Both the position numbers and the translations under genes were made by a program. Source: DASWJZ01 sp963846475 (lineage in GTDB: Bacteria; Pseudomonadota; Alphaproteobacteria; Rhizobiales; Afifellaceae). From it: a stretch of DNA of 64,000 nt. Shown here piece by piece: positions 53,946-62,481 of this stretch. Numbering within the stretch: position 1 is the first letter of the stretch; the number at the start of each line of letters is the position of its first letter. The notes under the pieces are model-generated. The model had not been told where the DNA came from and did no database searches. It worked only from the letters and a program-made list of their open reading frames with translations. The stretch covers positions 1,798,001 to 1,862,000 of the forward strand of contig CAWJVZ010000004.1 of NCBI GenBank assembly GCA_963846475.1. The letters run 5' to 3'.

Positions 53946-54411
53946 CTTTTGGCGCGCCAAATCGTCCCGCGGCCTGCCGGCCCGAGGTTTTGAGAATTCT
54001 GGTCCTCCTCGCTTGAGGAGGGGTGGCGGGGCGCTTGAAGAACACCTCGCGAAAACAAAACAAAGACGGCGCTCCCAAGCGCCCCTGTACCGGTGATGGC
54101 CGGTGATCCTGCAAAGCTTGGCTCGGCGAAAGCGAAGCCGGCCGCACGCGCGCCCTCCGTGGCGCCGTAGCGGGCGGGCGGCTTCGCGGGTCCGGCGAAT
54201 CGGCTCAGACAGGAGGACCGGGGCCGGCCGGCCGGGAGCGACCGAAGCGCCCCAGCGCCGCCGCTGTCAAAGCGGCGAGCACCACGCGCGGACATGTGCC
54301 CCGGCTGGCGGCTGCGATTGCAGGCCCAGTGGGGAGACCGCGCCCTTGAGCGCCAGGTACAGGGATCGGCCGACGTCGCGGCGGGCTCGTTGCGAGAACA
54401 GGGAGAGGAGC
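53946..54411. other. Non-coding region upstream of the IS110-family transposase
   Basis: No gene seen. The part nearest the transposase (from about 54150) probably belongs to the IS110-type element, whose non-coding end typically precedes the transposase gene. The exact element end cannot be set because this family lacks clear terminal inverted repeats. Confidence 0.4.
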
Positions 54412-55662
54412 ATGGAAGAACAGCCGATCTGGTATGCCGGCGTCGATTGGGCGTCGCAGGCGCATGTCGTTTGTCTGTCGGATGCGCAGGGGCGCGGCAA
54501 GCGCGTGCGCAGCTTCGCTCATGGCGGCGAGGGCCTGGCTGAGATGGGCGCCTGGCTGATCGCCGCGAGCGGCGCCGCGCCGCAAGCGGTGCATGTCGCC
54601 ATCGAGGTGCCGCACGGGCCGGTCGTTGAGGCGCTCATGGAGCGCGGCTTCACCGTCTACGCGGTCAATCCCAAGCAGCTCGACCGCTTCCGCGACCGCT
54701 TCACGCTGGCCGGCGCCAAGGACGACAGCCGCGACGCCGAGGTGCTGGCCGATGCGCTGAGGACCGACCGGCCGCGCCTGCGTCCGTTGCGGCCGGCCGA
54801 TCCGCTGGTCATCGAGCTGCGCGAATGGTCGCGGATCGCCGACGAACTGACCGTCGAGCAGGTCCGTCTCGCCAACCGCATGCGAGACCAGCTCTGGCGC
54901 TACTTCCCGGCCATGCTGGAGCTCGCCGATGATCTCGCCGCCGAATGGTTCCTGCAACTGTGGGAGAGCGCGCCGACGCCCGATAAGGCCCGCCGCCTCC
55001 GCCAAGCCAGTCTCGCCAAGCTCCTCAAGCGGCATCGCATCCGCCGCTTCGATGCGGCCGAGGCCTTGAAGCAGCTCCGCCGGCCGCCCATCCAGGTCGC
55101 CGCCGGCGCCACCGAGGCGGCAACCGCCCACATCCGCACGCTCATTCCCCGCCTGCGCCTCGTCAGCCGCCAGATCAAAGAGGCGCACGGCGAGCTCGAT
55201 CGCCTGCTCGCCAGCCTCGCTGCGCCCGAGGAGGACGCGCCGGGGCAGCCGCAAGAGCAGCGTGACGTGACCATCCTGAGATCCCTGCCAGGCATCGGAA
55301 GGATCGTCTGCGCCACGCTGCTCGCAGAGGCCGGCGAGGCCCTGCGCGAGCGAGACTATCAGGCGCTGCGCTGCTTGTCCGGCGTCGCCCCGGTGACCAA
55401 GCAGTCGGGCAAGCGCCGCATCGTCCTGCGCCGCCGGGCTTGTCATCGCCGCCTCAGCGACGCCGTCCATCATTGGGCGCGCACCGCCATCCAGCACGAC
55501 CCGCGAAGCCGCGCCAAATACGCCGCCCTGCGCCAACGCGGCCATTCGCATGCCCGCGCGCTTCGCTCCGTCGCCGACCGTCTGCTCGCCGTTGCCTGCG
55601 CCATGCTCGCCAGCCGCACCCTGTTCGCCACCGCAGCGGCAAGTCAAAAAAGCGCTTGCTAA
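54412..55662 (+). CDS. IS110-family transposase
   Basis: 416 residues; ATG at 54412 with GGGAGAGGAG upstream. N-terminal RuvC-like DEDD domain: WYAGVDWASQAHVV (Asp), VAIEVPHGPVVEALM (Glu) and AKDDSRDAEVLADAL (Asp pair). The C-terminal Transposase_20 domain has ILRSLPGIGRIVCATLLAEA and CLSGVAPVTKQSGK with the conserved Ser. Full length and apparently intact. In this family the non-coding end upstream of the gene can encode a bridge RNA that pairs with target and donor DNA; the sequence upstream (54150-54411) is where to look. Confidence 0.95.
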   Translation: MEEQPIWYAGVDWASQAHVVCLSDAQGRGKRVRSFAHGGEGLAEMGAWLIAASGAAPQAVHVAIEVPHGPVVEALMERGFTVYAVNPKQLDRFRDRFTLAGAKDDSRDAEVLADALRTDRPRLRPLRPADPLVIELREWSRIADELTVEQVRLANRMRDQLWRYFPAMLELADDLAAEWFLQLWESAPTPDKARRLRQASLAKLLKRHRIRRFDAAEALKQLRRPPIQVAAGATEAATAHIRTLIPRLRLVSRQIKEAHGELDRLLASLAAPEEDAPGQPQEQRDVTILRSLPGIGRIVCATLLAEAGEALRERDYQALRCLSGVAPVTKQSGKRRIVLRRRACHRRLSDAVHHWARTAIQHDPRSRAKYAALRQRGHSHARALRSVADRLLAVACAMLASRTLFATAAASQKSAC

Positions 55663-55780
55663 ACGGTGGGGAGTCCGCGCGGCTTATCAGGCCCCATTCC
55701 TCCGCGCTTCCCCCATCGTCGGATCAAGCCGAAGCGATCCTCCGGGTTTAAAGCCGCACACCGCGACAGACCGGTCCTAG

Positions 55781-56629
55781 GCTGAATCGACATTCAGGTG
55801 ATCCACACTGTAACGGCAGCCAAGTGTAGGAAAGCCCTGAGGTTTTCCGGATTGCGGTCGTATCGGGTTGCGATGCGACGGAACTGTTTGAGCTTGTTGA
55901 CGGTGCGCTCGATGAGGTTGCGCTGCTTGTAGAGGTGCGGATCGAAGGCGCGAGGGCGCATGCTGCAGGTTCGGGGTGGGATCACGGCTGCGGCTCCGAC
56001 AGCCTCGACGGCATCGAGGAAGGTTCGGCTGTCGTAGCCTTTGTCGCCGATCACCCGAAGCGGGGAGAAGCCGGCAATCAGATTGTGAGCTTGTGTGACA
56101 TCGCTGACTTGGCCGCCGGTCAAGATGAAGCGGACCGGCCTGCCGCGGCCATCGACGGCAAGATGGATCTTGGTGCTCAGCCCTCCTCGGGAGCGCCCCA
56201 GAGCCGGATTTTGAGCCCCCCTTTTCCAGTCGCGGCCTGCTGGTGCGCGCGGACAATGGTGGTGTCGATCATCAGGTAATCGTTCTCCCGATCTCTGGTG
56301 AGATCCTCGAAGATACGGTCCCAGACGCCCTTAGCCGCCCAGCGCGCGAAGCGCTTATGCACGCTCTTGAACTTACCGTAGCGCTCCGGCAGATCGGACC
56401 ATCGGGCCCCCGAGCGCAGCACCCACAGCACGCCGTTGACGAAATTACGGTTGTCCGCAGCGGTCCGGCCTGGGTCGCTTGCCTTGCCGGGCAAGAACGG
56501 CTCGATTCGATGCCACTGTGCTTCCGACAGTTCGTATCGCTTGGCCATGGCCCGTGCTCCGAATCATCTGATCCGGAACACAAGGAATCACCGCCCCATC
56601 CTCTCGTGAATCCTGAATGTCGATACGCC
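55781..56629 (-). mobile_element. IS5-family insertion sequence (IS427-group type), intact
   Basis: 849 bp. Terminal inverted repeats GCTGAATCGACATTCAGG (55781-55798) and, read from the other end, GGCGTATCGACATTCAGG (56612-56629), 15 of 18 matching. Flanked by a 4-bp target duplication CTAG (55777-55780 and 56630-56633), the size and sequence preferred by this group. Outside the duplications the flanks are GACCGGTC on both sides, so the empty site was a perfect 20-bp palindrome. Confidence 0.93.
55794..56548 (-). CDS. IS5-family transposase made by -1 frameshift
   Basis: Two overlapping frames. The first (ATG 56548, MAKRYELSEAQWHRIEPFLPG) runs to a stop at 56177 and holds the N-terminal DUF4096-type domain and the first catalytic Asp (YLMIDTTIVRAHQ). 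The second encodes GRSRGGLSTKIHLAVDGRGR, VIGDKGYDSRTFLDA (second Asp) and QRNLIERTVNKLKQFRRIAT (the E and Y-(2)-R-(3)-E-(6)-K-like end), stopping at 55794. The join is a run AAAAGGGGGG near 56218-56227 on the coding strand; slipping back one base there fuses the two, as is known for this IS group. About 250 residues when fused. Confidence 0.9.
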
Positions 56630-56896
56630 CTAGGACCGGTCGGGCGAAGCTCTCGGGGCCTCCCGGGGAAGCGCCGGTCCGGAAAACCGGCTCAGCCGCG
56701 GGGGCCGCCCGCCCTTCCCATGGAGCTCCGGTGCACCACAGACCCTCCGGTGAAGAGCGGCAGGAGGGATATAGCACGGCCGCAAGCGGAATGGAATAGA
56801 TTCCTAAAAAAAATGGTGCTGGTCCGATTCCGTTAACCACAAGGACACCTCCGGGCGTCAGACTGCGTCGGTCCGCCCCTAGGCCTCATTCCGGTC

Positions 56897-58123
56897 ATGC
56901 GTCCCTTCCGCTCCCGACAAGCCCTCCGGATTCGACCACTGCTGGGCCGTCTCAGCACGGGGCTGCTTCTCCTGACCGGGGTGGCCGCGAATGCGGCCGA
57001 ACTGCCTGTCGCCGAGCCCGAAGCAGGGGTGGAGATCTGCAACGCGGGTGCGACCGGCTATTTTCGCGTCCCGGGAACCGATCTCTGCCTGAGGATCGGC
57101 GGCGACGTCTATGCGGATTACAGTGTCGGCGTCGGACGGGAGATCAGCTTCACGACCGGATACGAGAACGGAGCGCCGACGGCGGAATACCGCACCGAGG
57201 GGATCAGGGACATTTTCAACGGCCCGTCCTCGTACGGCACGCTCAGGCTGCGGGCGAGGTCGGAAACCGCCCACGGACCGCTCTTCACCGCGCTCAGCCT
57301 GCGCGGCACGGATTCCGACACGTTCGAGCTCAAGGAGGCCTATATCGAGTGGGCGGGGCTGGCGGCCGGGTTCCGCTACTCGCTCTTCGACTTCGGCACC
57401 GGCTACAACGAGACCGCCGGGCTGAGCTCCGACCGCGATACGATCGTCTTTGCCTACACGAAGAGCCTCGGTCCCAACCTCAGCGTCACCGCGTCCCTCG
57501 AGGATACGACCTATCGCCGCTTCGAAGACGGCGTATGGGCGCAATACGCCGGGCAGAAGATCCCCGATCTCGTCGCGGCGATCGACTACGAGCCCGAGCG
57601 CGCCTGGGTACATGCCGCCTTCGCCCTCCACCACATCGAGGACCTGAGGGGCGGATCGCAGGAGGCGGGCTGGGCGGCCATTCTCGGCGGTATGCGCTCG
57701 TTCCGCTACCGCAAGGAATCCAGCGGGCGCTTCCTGGTCACCGGAGCCATTGCGGAAGGCGCGCTCGACTATCTCGGGATTCCGCTGAACGCGCCGGATT
57801 ACATCCGCGACGAATCCGGGGAGCTGCGGCTGTCGTCGGGCGTCTCCGGCCTCGTTTCCTACGAGCATTATTGGTCGCCGCGGATCAGGTCGGCGGCGAC
57901 GGTCTCGGCCTACCGCACGACGACCGATACGGAAGCGCTGCAGTGGAACTCGCGAGGATTCTGGGTCACCGTCGGCTCCGACTATAGGCCTGCCCCGGGC
58001 CTCACCCTGGGCGTCGACGTGACCTACTACGAAGACGTCGTCCGTGCCGAAGGGAATGACGAAGGCGAGCCGGCGAACGCAAAATCGGTGGTCACCTACG
58101 GATTTGTCCGGCGGGGGTTTTGA
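56897..58123 (+). CDS. Porin (Porin_2 / Omp2 family)
   Basis: 408 residues. Signal peptide ends TGVAANAAELP. The mature start ICNAGATGYFRVPGTDLCLR continues into IGGDVYADYSVG, the hallmark of Hyphomicrobiales porins such as Brucella Omp2a/b. The rest alternates amphipathic beta strands and ends in an aromatic residue (VTYGFVRRGF), as outer-membrane barrels do. It forms a general diffusion pore. It stands alone between the IS5 element and a likely terminator. Confidence 0.94.
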   Translation: MRPFRSRQALRIRPLLGRLSTGLLLLTGVAANAAELPVAEPEAGVEICNAGATGYFRVPGTDLCLRIGGDVYADYSVGVGREISFTTGYENGAPTAEYRTEGIRDIFNGPSSYGTLRLRARSETAHGPLFTALSLRGTDSDTFELKEAYIEWAGLAAGFRYSLFDFGTGYNETAGLSSDRDTIVFAYTKSLGPNLSVTASLEDTTYRRFEDGVWAQYAGQKIPDLVAAIDYEPERAWVHAAFALHHIEDLRGGSQEAGWAAILGGMRSFRYRKESSGRFLVTGAIAEGALDYLGIPLNAPDYIRDESGELRLSSGVSGLVSYEHYWSPRIRSAATVSAYRTTTDTEALQWNSRGFWVTVGSDYRPAPGLTLGVDVTYYEDVVRAEGNDEGEPANAKSVVTYGFVRRGF

Positions 58124-58194
58124 TCGTGGCGAGCGACCGAGGTCTTTCCCGGCAATCGTGTCCTGCAACCCGGCTCGACGCTGCGTTTAAAGGC

Positions 58195-58219
58195 GAGGGG
58201 CGCCTGCTCGGCGCCCCTC
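58195..58219. terminator. Hairpin between convergent genes
   Basis: GAGGGGCGCC-TGCTC-GGCGCCCCTC, a perfect 10-bp stem. It lies 72 bases after the porin stop and 68 bases from the stop of the small secreted protein on the other strand. On the minus strand it is followed by GCCTTTAAA. It could end both transcripts. Confidence 0.55.
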
Positions 58220-58286
58220 GATCTCAGCTGATCTCCCTACCGCGGCCCGGCGTCAGCCGAGCCGGTCAGGCATTTTCAGCGACCTT

Positions 58287-58553
58287 CTAGCGGTCCTCGT
58301 CGGCGCTCTTGGTCGAAGACTGTGCGAGAGTGCCTTCGTCGCTGCCGTTGTTCGTGCCGTCGTCGCCGCCGTTGCCCCAGCCGTTGTTGCCCTTCTTCTT
58401 GACGGGCGCGCAATCGTCGTGGCCGCCGCCCTTGCCGGCCGCCGCGGCGGTGTCGAAGCTCAGGCCGCTGCTGTCCAGCTGAACCGGCGCGGCAATGAAG
58501 CCGAGCGCCATCACGGCCGCAGCCGCAAAAAGAAACGCACGCATCTTAATCAT
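58287..58553 (-). CDS. Small secreted Gly/Asp/Asn-rich protein
   Basis: 88 residues; ATG at 58553 with GGAG about 9 bases upstream. Signal peptide MIKMRAFLFAAAAVMALGFI. The mature part carries a Gly/Asn/Asp-rich run (NNGWGNGGDDGTNNGSDEGT) that should be disordered and might bind calcium. One Cys. No family recognised; similar low-complexity exported proteins occur in Bradyrhizobium-like bacteria. Confidence 0.65.
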   Translation of the reverse strand: MIKMRAFLFAAAAVMALGFIAAPVQLDSSGLSFDTAAAAGKGGGHDDCAPVKKKGNNGWGNGGDDGTNNGSDEGTLAQSSTKSADEDR

Positions 58554-58629
58554 AATCGAAACTCCGTTTGTGAGCGCACCAAGTGCAGAGCCAACAAATA
58601 TTCTTGTACTGCTTAGGTCAAACTATCGC

Positions 58630-58644
58630 TTAAGAGCTGGTTAA
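58630..58644 (+). promoter_or_regulatory. CtrA-type box, distal
   Basis: TTAA-GAGCTGG-TTAA: a perfect TTAA-N7-TTAA, the full binding consensus of the alphaproteobacterial cell-cycle regulator CtrA. It lies about 290 bases upstream of minC and 77 bases upstream of the small secreted protein, so it could serve either. Further TTAA half-sites follow at 58655-58663. Confidence 0.55.
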
Positions 58645-58874
58645 TCCTACTATGTTAATGTTAATAGAGGGCCGGCGGCTTATGAGACTAGCCCGTGCTG
58701 ACCGAGACAGAAGGGGAGCACGGCCGCACCAGGCTGCAGCCGCTGCTTCGGCCGGCGGGTAAGCGCAGGCCGGCTGGGAGAGCGGCGGACCGGACCTGAA
58801 AAACTCAGCGGGCCTAGCGGCCATCAACGTCCGCTTAAAAAGTCTTACCGTTTCCTGCGCGACAGGCTCTCCCG

Positions 58875-58889
58875 TTAACCCGGCATTAA
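58875..58889 (+). promoter_or_regulatory. CtrA-type box, proximal to minC
   Basis: TTAA-CCCGGCA-TTAA: a second perfect TTAA-N7-TTAA, ending 46 bases before the minC start, where it would overlap or abut a promoter. The minCDE operon of Sinorhizobium meliloti is a known CtrA target, which supports the reading. Confidence 0.65.
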
Positions 58890-58935
58890 CTCCAAACCTT
58901 CCAAATCAGCGTGGTTAACACAAAGCGAACACGCC

Positions 58936-59667
58936 GTGACCGCCGCAGCCAAAACCCTTCCGTCGCTCCGCTTCCGTGGCCGCTCCTTCCTGGCGCTGGT
59001 GCTGCAGCCGGAACCGCCGCTCGCCGACTGGCTGACGGAGGTCGACGATTGGCTAAAACGCTCGCCCGGCTTCTTCCGCGGCCGCCCGGTGGTGCTCGAT
59101 GTCGGCGCCGTGCCGCTCGACAAGGAAGGCATCGCCGCGCTGGTCGCCGACCTTGCCGAGCGCGACGTCCGGCTGATGGGGATCGAAGGCACCAAGGGTT
59201 CTTACCTCGGCCTCGGCATGCCGCCGCTGATCAGCGGCGGCCGCCAGGCGGACAGCGTCGAGGTCCCCGACGCCCAGCCGGCCGTCAAGGTGCCGGCGCG
59301 CAAGGAAGTGCCCGCCGCAAGCCATGTCCGCGAGCCGGCCCGCTCGCTTCTCGTCCGCGAGCCGGTCCGCTCCGGCCAGTCCATCTTCTATCCGCAAGGC
59401 GACGTGACGGTGATCGGCTCCGTCGCCTCCGGCGCCGAGGTGGTGGCCGGCGGCTCGATCCACGTTTACGGCGTGCTGCGCGGCCGGGCCGTCGCCGGCA
59501 CCACCGGCAATCCGGACGCCCGCATTTTTTGCGGCAAGCTGGAGGCCGAGCTCCTCGGCATCGACGGCCTCTACCGGACCGCCGACACCTTGGAGCCGGA
59601 GTTTCACGGCAAGCCCGTCCAGACCTGGCTGGACGGCAAGACAATCAGGATCACGGCGCTGAACTGA
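58936..59667 (+). CDS. minC: Septum site-determining protein MinC
   Basis: 243 residues from a GTG. N-terminal domain (about 1-105, LRFRGRSFLALVLQ to LMGIEGTKGSYLGLGMP) and a C-terminal beta-helix (about 140-240) with QGDVTVIGSVASGAEVVAGG, SIHVYGVLRGRA and RIFCGKLEAELLGIDGLYRT. It inhibits FtsZ ring assembly away from midcell with MinD. First gene of minCDE; two CtrA-type boxes lie upstream. Confidence 0.95.
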   Translation: MTAAAKTLPSLRFRGRSFLALVLQPEPPLADWLTEVDDWLKRSPGFFRGRPVVLDVGAVPLDKEGIAALVADLAERDVRLMGIEGTKGSYLGLGMPPLISGGRQADSVEVPDAQPAVKVPARKEVPAASHVREPARSLLVREPVRSGQSIFYPQGDVTVIGSVASGAEVVAGGSIHVYGVLRGRAVAGTTGNPDARIFCGKLEAELLGIDGLYRTADTLEPEFHGKPVQTWLDGKTIRITALN

Positions 59668-59684
59668 AAGGCGCGAGGAGGGGA

Positions 59685-60506
59685 ATGACCATGGCGAAAG
59701 TTCTTGTCGTGACTTCGGGCAAGGGGGGCGTGGGCAAGACGACCTCGACCGCAGCGCTCGGGGCCGCGCTCGCTCTCTCGGGCAAGAACGTGGTGGTGGT
59801 CGACTTCGACGTCGGCCTGCGCAATCTCGACCTGGTGATGGGCGCCGAGCGGCGCGTCGTCTTCGACCTGATCAACGTCGTGCAGGGCGACGCCAAGCTG
59901 CCGCAGGCGCTAATCCGCGACAAGCGCATCGAGACGCTGTCGCTGCTGCCGGCCTCGCAGACGCGCGACAAGGATGCGCTGACGGAAGAGGGCGTCGCCC
60001 GCGTCATCGCCGAGCTCCGCGAGAAATTCGACTGGGTGATCTGCGACAGCCCGGCCGGCATCGAGCGCGGCGCCACGCACGCCATGCGCCACGCCGACGT
60101 GGCGGTGGTGGTGACCAATCCGGAAGTCTCTTCGGTGCGCGATTCCGACCGCATCATCGGCCTCCTCGATTCCAAGACGGAGCGGGCTGAAAGGGGCGAG
60201 CGCATCGAAAAGCACCTGCTGCTCACCCGCTACGACCCGGCCCGGGCCGAGCGCGGCGAAATGCTGAAGACCGAGGACGTCCTGGAAATCCTTTCCATTC
60301 CGCTCCTCGGCATCATCCCGGAGAGCCAGGAAGTGCTGCGCGCTTCCAATCTCGGCACGCCGGTGACGCTCAGCAACCCGGCGAGCGCCCCGGCCCAGGC
60401 CTATATCGCCGCGGCGCGGCGCCTCGCCGGCGAGACGGTGGAGATGACCATCCCGAGCGACAGGAGGAGCCTGTTCGGCAAGTTTTTCGCGCGGAGGGCG
60501 GCATGA
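59685..60506 (+). CDS. minD: Septum site-determining ATPase MinD
   Basis: 273 residues; ATG at 59685 follows GAGGAGGGG (ATG at 59691 is also possible). Deviant Walker A VTSGKGGVGKTTST, switch I DVGLRNLDLVMG, switch II VICDSPAGIERG. The C-terminal membrane-targeting helix is present (RRSLFGKFFARR). It binds the inner membrane as an ATP dimer and recruits MinC. The minE start overlaps its stop by four bases. Confidence 0.97.
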   Translation: MTMAKVLVVTSGKGGVGKTTSTAALGAALALSGKNVVVVDFDVGLRNLDLVMGAERRVVFDLINVVQGDAKLPQALIRDKRIETLSLLPASQTRDKDALTEEGVARVIAELREKFDWVICDSPAGIERGATHAMRHADVAVVVTNPEVSSVRDSDRIIGLLDSKTERAERGERIEKHLLLTRYDPARAERGEMLKTEDVLEILSIPLLGIIPESQEVLRASNLGTPVTLSNPASAPAQAYIAAARRLAGETVEMTIPSDRRSLFGKFFARRAA

Positions 60507-60790
60507 ACCTGTTGTCGTTCTTCACCCGGCGCTCTTCCGCCCCCGTGGCGCGGGACCGCCTGCAGATCCTGCTCGCCCACGAGCGCACCTTCGCCGGCCA
60601 GTCGGATCTCGTGGCGATCCTGCGCGAAGAGATTTTGGCGGTCATCACCAAGCACATCAAGGTCGATGCCGATAAGGTGCTGGTGAAGATGGACCGCGGC
60701 TCGGCAATGTCGACGCTGGAGGTGGAGATCGAGATCCCCACTCCGACCGGCGGCAAGATGCCGCTCCGCCTGCAGGCCGCGGCCGGCTGA
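60503..60790 (+). CDS. minE: Cell division topological specificity factor MinE
   Basis: 95 residues. N-terminal membrane and MinD-contact region (NLLSFFTRRSSAPVARDRLQ), the beta strand LQILLAHERTF, and the C-terminal domain with VIAILREEILAVI-like text (LVAILREEILAVITKHIKVD). It triggers MinD ATP hydrolysis and sets pole-to-pole oscillation. Last gene of minCDE. Confidence 0.96.
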   Translation: MNLLSFFTRRSSAPVARDRLQILLAHERTFAGQSDLVAILREEILAVITKHIKVDADKVLVKMDRGSAMSTLEVEIEIPTPTGGKMPLRLQAAAG

Positions 60791-60806
60791 GCAGCGGCGG
60801 GCCGCG

Positions 60807-60883
60807 GCCCGCATGAAGCGGAGCGGAATGCGGGGTTGGCACTAAAGAAGCCCCGGATTGCGCTTCGCTCCATCCAGGCTACG
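60807..60883. repeat. REP-like element, left copy beside cls
   Basis: Contains GCCCGCATGAAGCGGAGCGG and AATGCGGGG, then CCCCGGATTGCGCTTCGCTC and CATCCAGGCTACG. The same sequence lies in reverse at 62391-62479. This motif is a widespread intergenic repeat in Hyphomicrobiales. Confidence 0.8.
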
Positions 60884-60937
60884 CTGGAGAGCTTGGCGCC
60901 GTGGAGCGCTCCCGCTTTGCCGGCGTTATAGGGCGCC

Positions 60938-62386
60938 ATGGTCTCCTGGATCATCTTCGCGGCCTACTGGGTCTATTTGGCCGTGGCAGCCGCCTTCATC
61001 ATCGCCGAGAACCGGCGGCCGCAGGCGACGTTCGCCTGGATCTTCCTGTTCATCCTGCTGCCGCCTGTCGGGCCGGTCATCTACGTCCTGTTCGGGCGCG
61101 ACCACAAAGCCTTCAGCCGCCCGCGCGGCATGATCACCCATGATCTCAATGAGGGCCCGCGTCATATCCTCGGTCCCCTCCTGGAGGCGCAGACCGAGAC
61201 GCTTGAATATCTGCAAGACCAGAAGGGGCCGCAGGGCAGGCTCGCCAAGCTGGTGCGCAGCAACTCGCATTCCGCGCTGACCAAGGAGAACCGTGTCGAG
61301 ATCCTGCAGGACGCCGACAAGGCGTATCCACGCCTGATCGCGGACATCCGCAACGCGCGGCGCTCGATCCATCTGCAGTTCTTCATCTGGGCTTCCGACG
61401 CCATCGGTCAGGAGATGAAGCCGATTCTCCTCCGGAAGGCAGCCGAGGGCGTCGAGGTGCGCATCCTCTACGACCCGCTCGGCTCGTTCTTCCGCATGGA
61501 CCCGCGCTATCGCTGGGAGCTGCAGGCGGGCGGCATCCAGGTGGTGCCGACGTCGCGGATGTACCGGCTGCACACGATCAGCTACCGCAATCACCGCAAG
61601 ATCGCCGTCATCGACGGCATCGTCGGCTATACCGGCGGCCTCAACATCGGCCAGGAGCAGGTCGACGGCGGCTCGGCGTTCCAGGGCTGGCGCGACACGC
61701 ATCTTCGCCTCGTCGGCTCAGCCGCGCTCGTCCTGCAGGCGGTGTTCGCGGTCGACTGGGCGAACGCCGTCGACGAAAACCTCATGCTGCCGGAATACTT
61801 TCCGGAGGTGCCCCCCGATACGTCGCAGGAGGACGTGCCGGTGCAGATCACCGTCTCCGGCCCGGATTCGCGTTGGCGGGCGATTCGCCAACTCTACTTC
61901 GCGCTGATCAATTCGGCGCGCCACCACGTCTATATCCAGTCGCCGTTCTTCATCCTCGACGCGACCATCTCCGAAGCGCTGAAGGCGTCGGCGCTGTCGG
62001 GCGTCGACGTGCAGATCATGCTCGGCGACGTCGGCGCCGGCTGGGGCCTGCCCTATTGGGCGGGCAACACCTACATGGCCGAGGTGGCCAGTGCGGGTGC
62101 CAAGTTCTTTCTCTATCGGCGCGATTGCTACTTTCACCCGAAGACGATCAGCATCGACTCGGAGATCTGCTCGGTCGGCTCGGCCAACATGGACATCCGC
62201 TCGTTCAGCATCAATTACGAGCTGAACGCGGTCATCTATGACCGGGGAATTACCCGGCAGCTTGAACGCGACTTCCTGCGCGACCGCGAGGAATGCGAGG
62301 AATTCTCGCTCGAAGCGTATCAGCGGTCGCGCTCGTGGCGGCGCTTCCGCGATTCCACCGCGCGGCTATTCTCGCCGCTGCTTTAA
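60938..62386 (+). CDS. cls: Cardiolipin synthase (phospholipase D family)
   Basis: 482 residues. Two N-terminal membrane helices (WIIFAAYWVYLAVAAAFIIA and ATFAWIFLFILLPPVGPVIY), the PLDc_N feature. Two HKD motifs: HRKIAVIDGIVGYTGGLNIG and HPKTISIDSEICSVGSANMD. It joins two phosphatidylglycerols into cardiolipin and glycerol at the inner membrane. It stands alone, enclosed by inverted copies of a REP-like element at 60807 and 62391. Confidence 0.95.
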   Translation: MVSWIIFAAYWVYLAVAAAFIIAENRRPQATFAWIFLFILLPPVGPVIYVLFGRDHKAFSRPRGMITHDLNEGPRHILGPLLEAQTETLEYLQDQKGPQGRLAKLVRSNSHSALTKENRVEILQDADKAYPRLIADIRNARRSIHLQFFIWASDAIGQEMKPILLRKAAEGVEVRILYDPLGSFFRMDPRYRWELQAGGIQVVPTSRMYRLHTISYRNHRKIAVIDGIVGYTGGLNIGQEQVDGGSAFQGWRDTHLRLVGSAALVLQAVFAVDWANAVDENLMLPEYFPEVPPDTSQEDVPVQITVSGPDSRWRAIRQLYFALINSARHHVYIQSPFFILDATISEALKASALSGVDVQIMLGDVGAGWGLPYWAGNTYMAEVASAGAKFFLYRRDCYFHPKTISIDSEICSVGSANMDIRSFSINYELNAVIYDRGITRQLERDFLRDREECEEFSLEAYQRSRSWRRFRDSTARLFSPLL

Positions 62387-62390
62387 GCGC

Positions 62391-62479
62391 GTAGCCCGGA
62401 TGGAGCGAAGCGCAATCCGAGGGCCACATCTGCGGGTCAGGCGCCGCCCCGCATTCCGCTCCGCTTCATGCGGGCTACG
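62391..62479. repeat. REP-like element, right copy beside cls (inverted)
   Basis: GTAGCCCGGATGGAGCGAAG and CGCAATCCGAGGG, a spacer, then CCCCGCATTCCGCTCCGCTT and CATGCGGGCTAC. Begins four bases after the cls stop. It is the reverse complement of the element at 60807 apart from the spacer. Confidence 0.85.
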
Positions 62480-62481
62480 GG

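Noticed and set aside
54412..56629. IS110 and IS5 transposases as one composite transposon
   Set aside because: They belong to different families with different ends, and no cargo gene lies between like copies.
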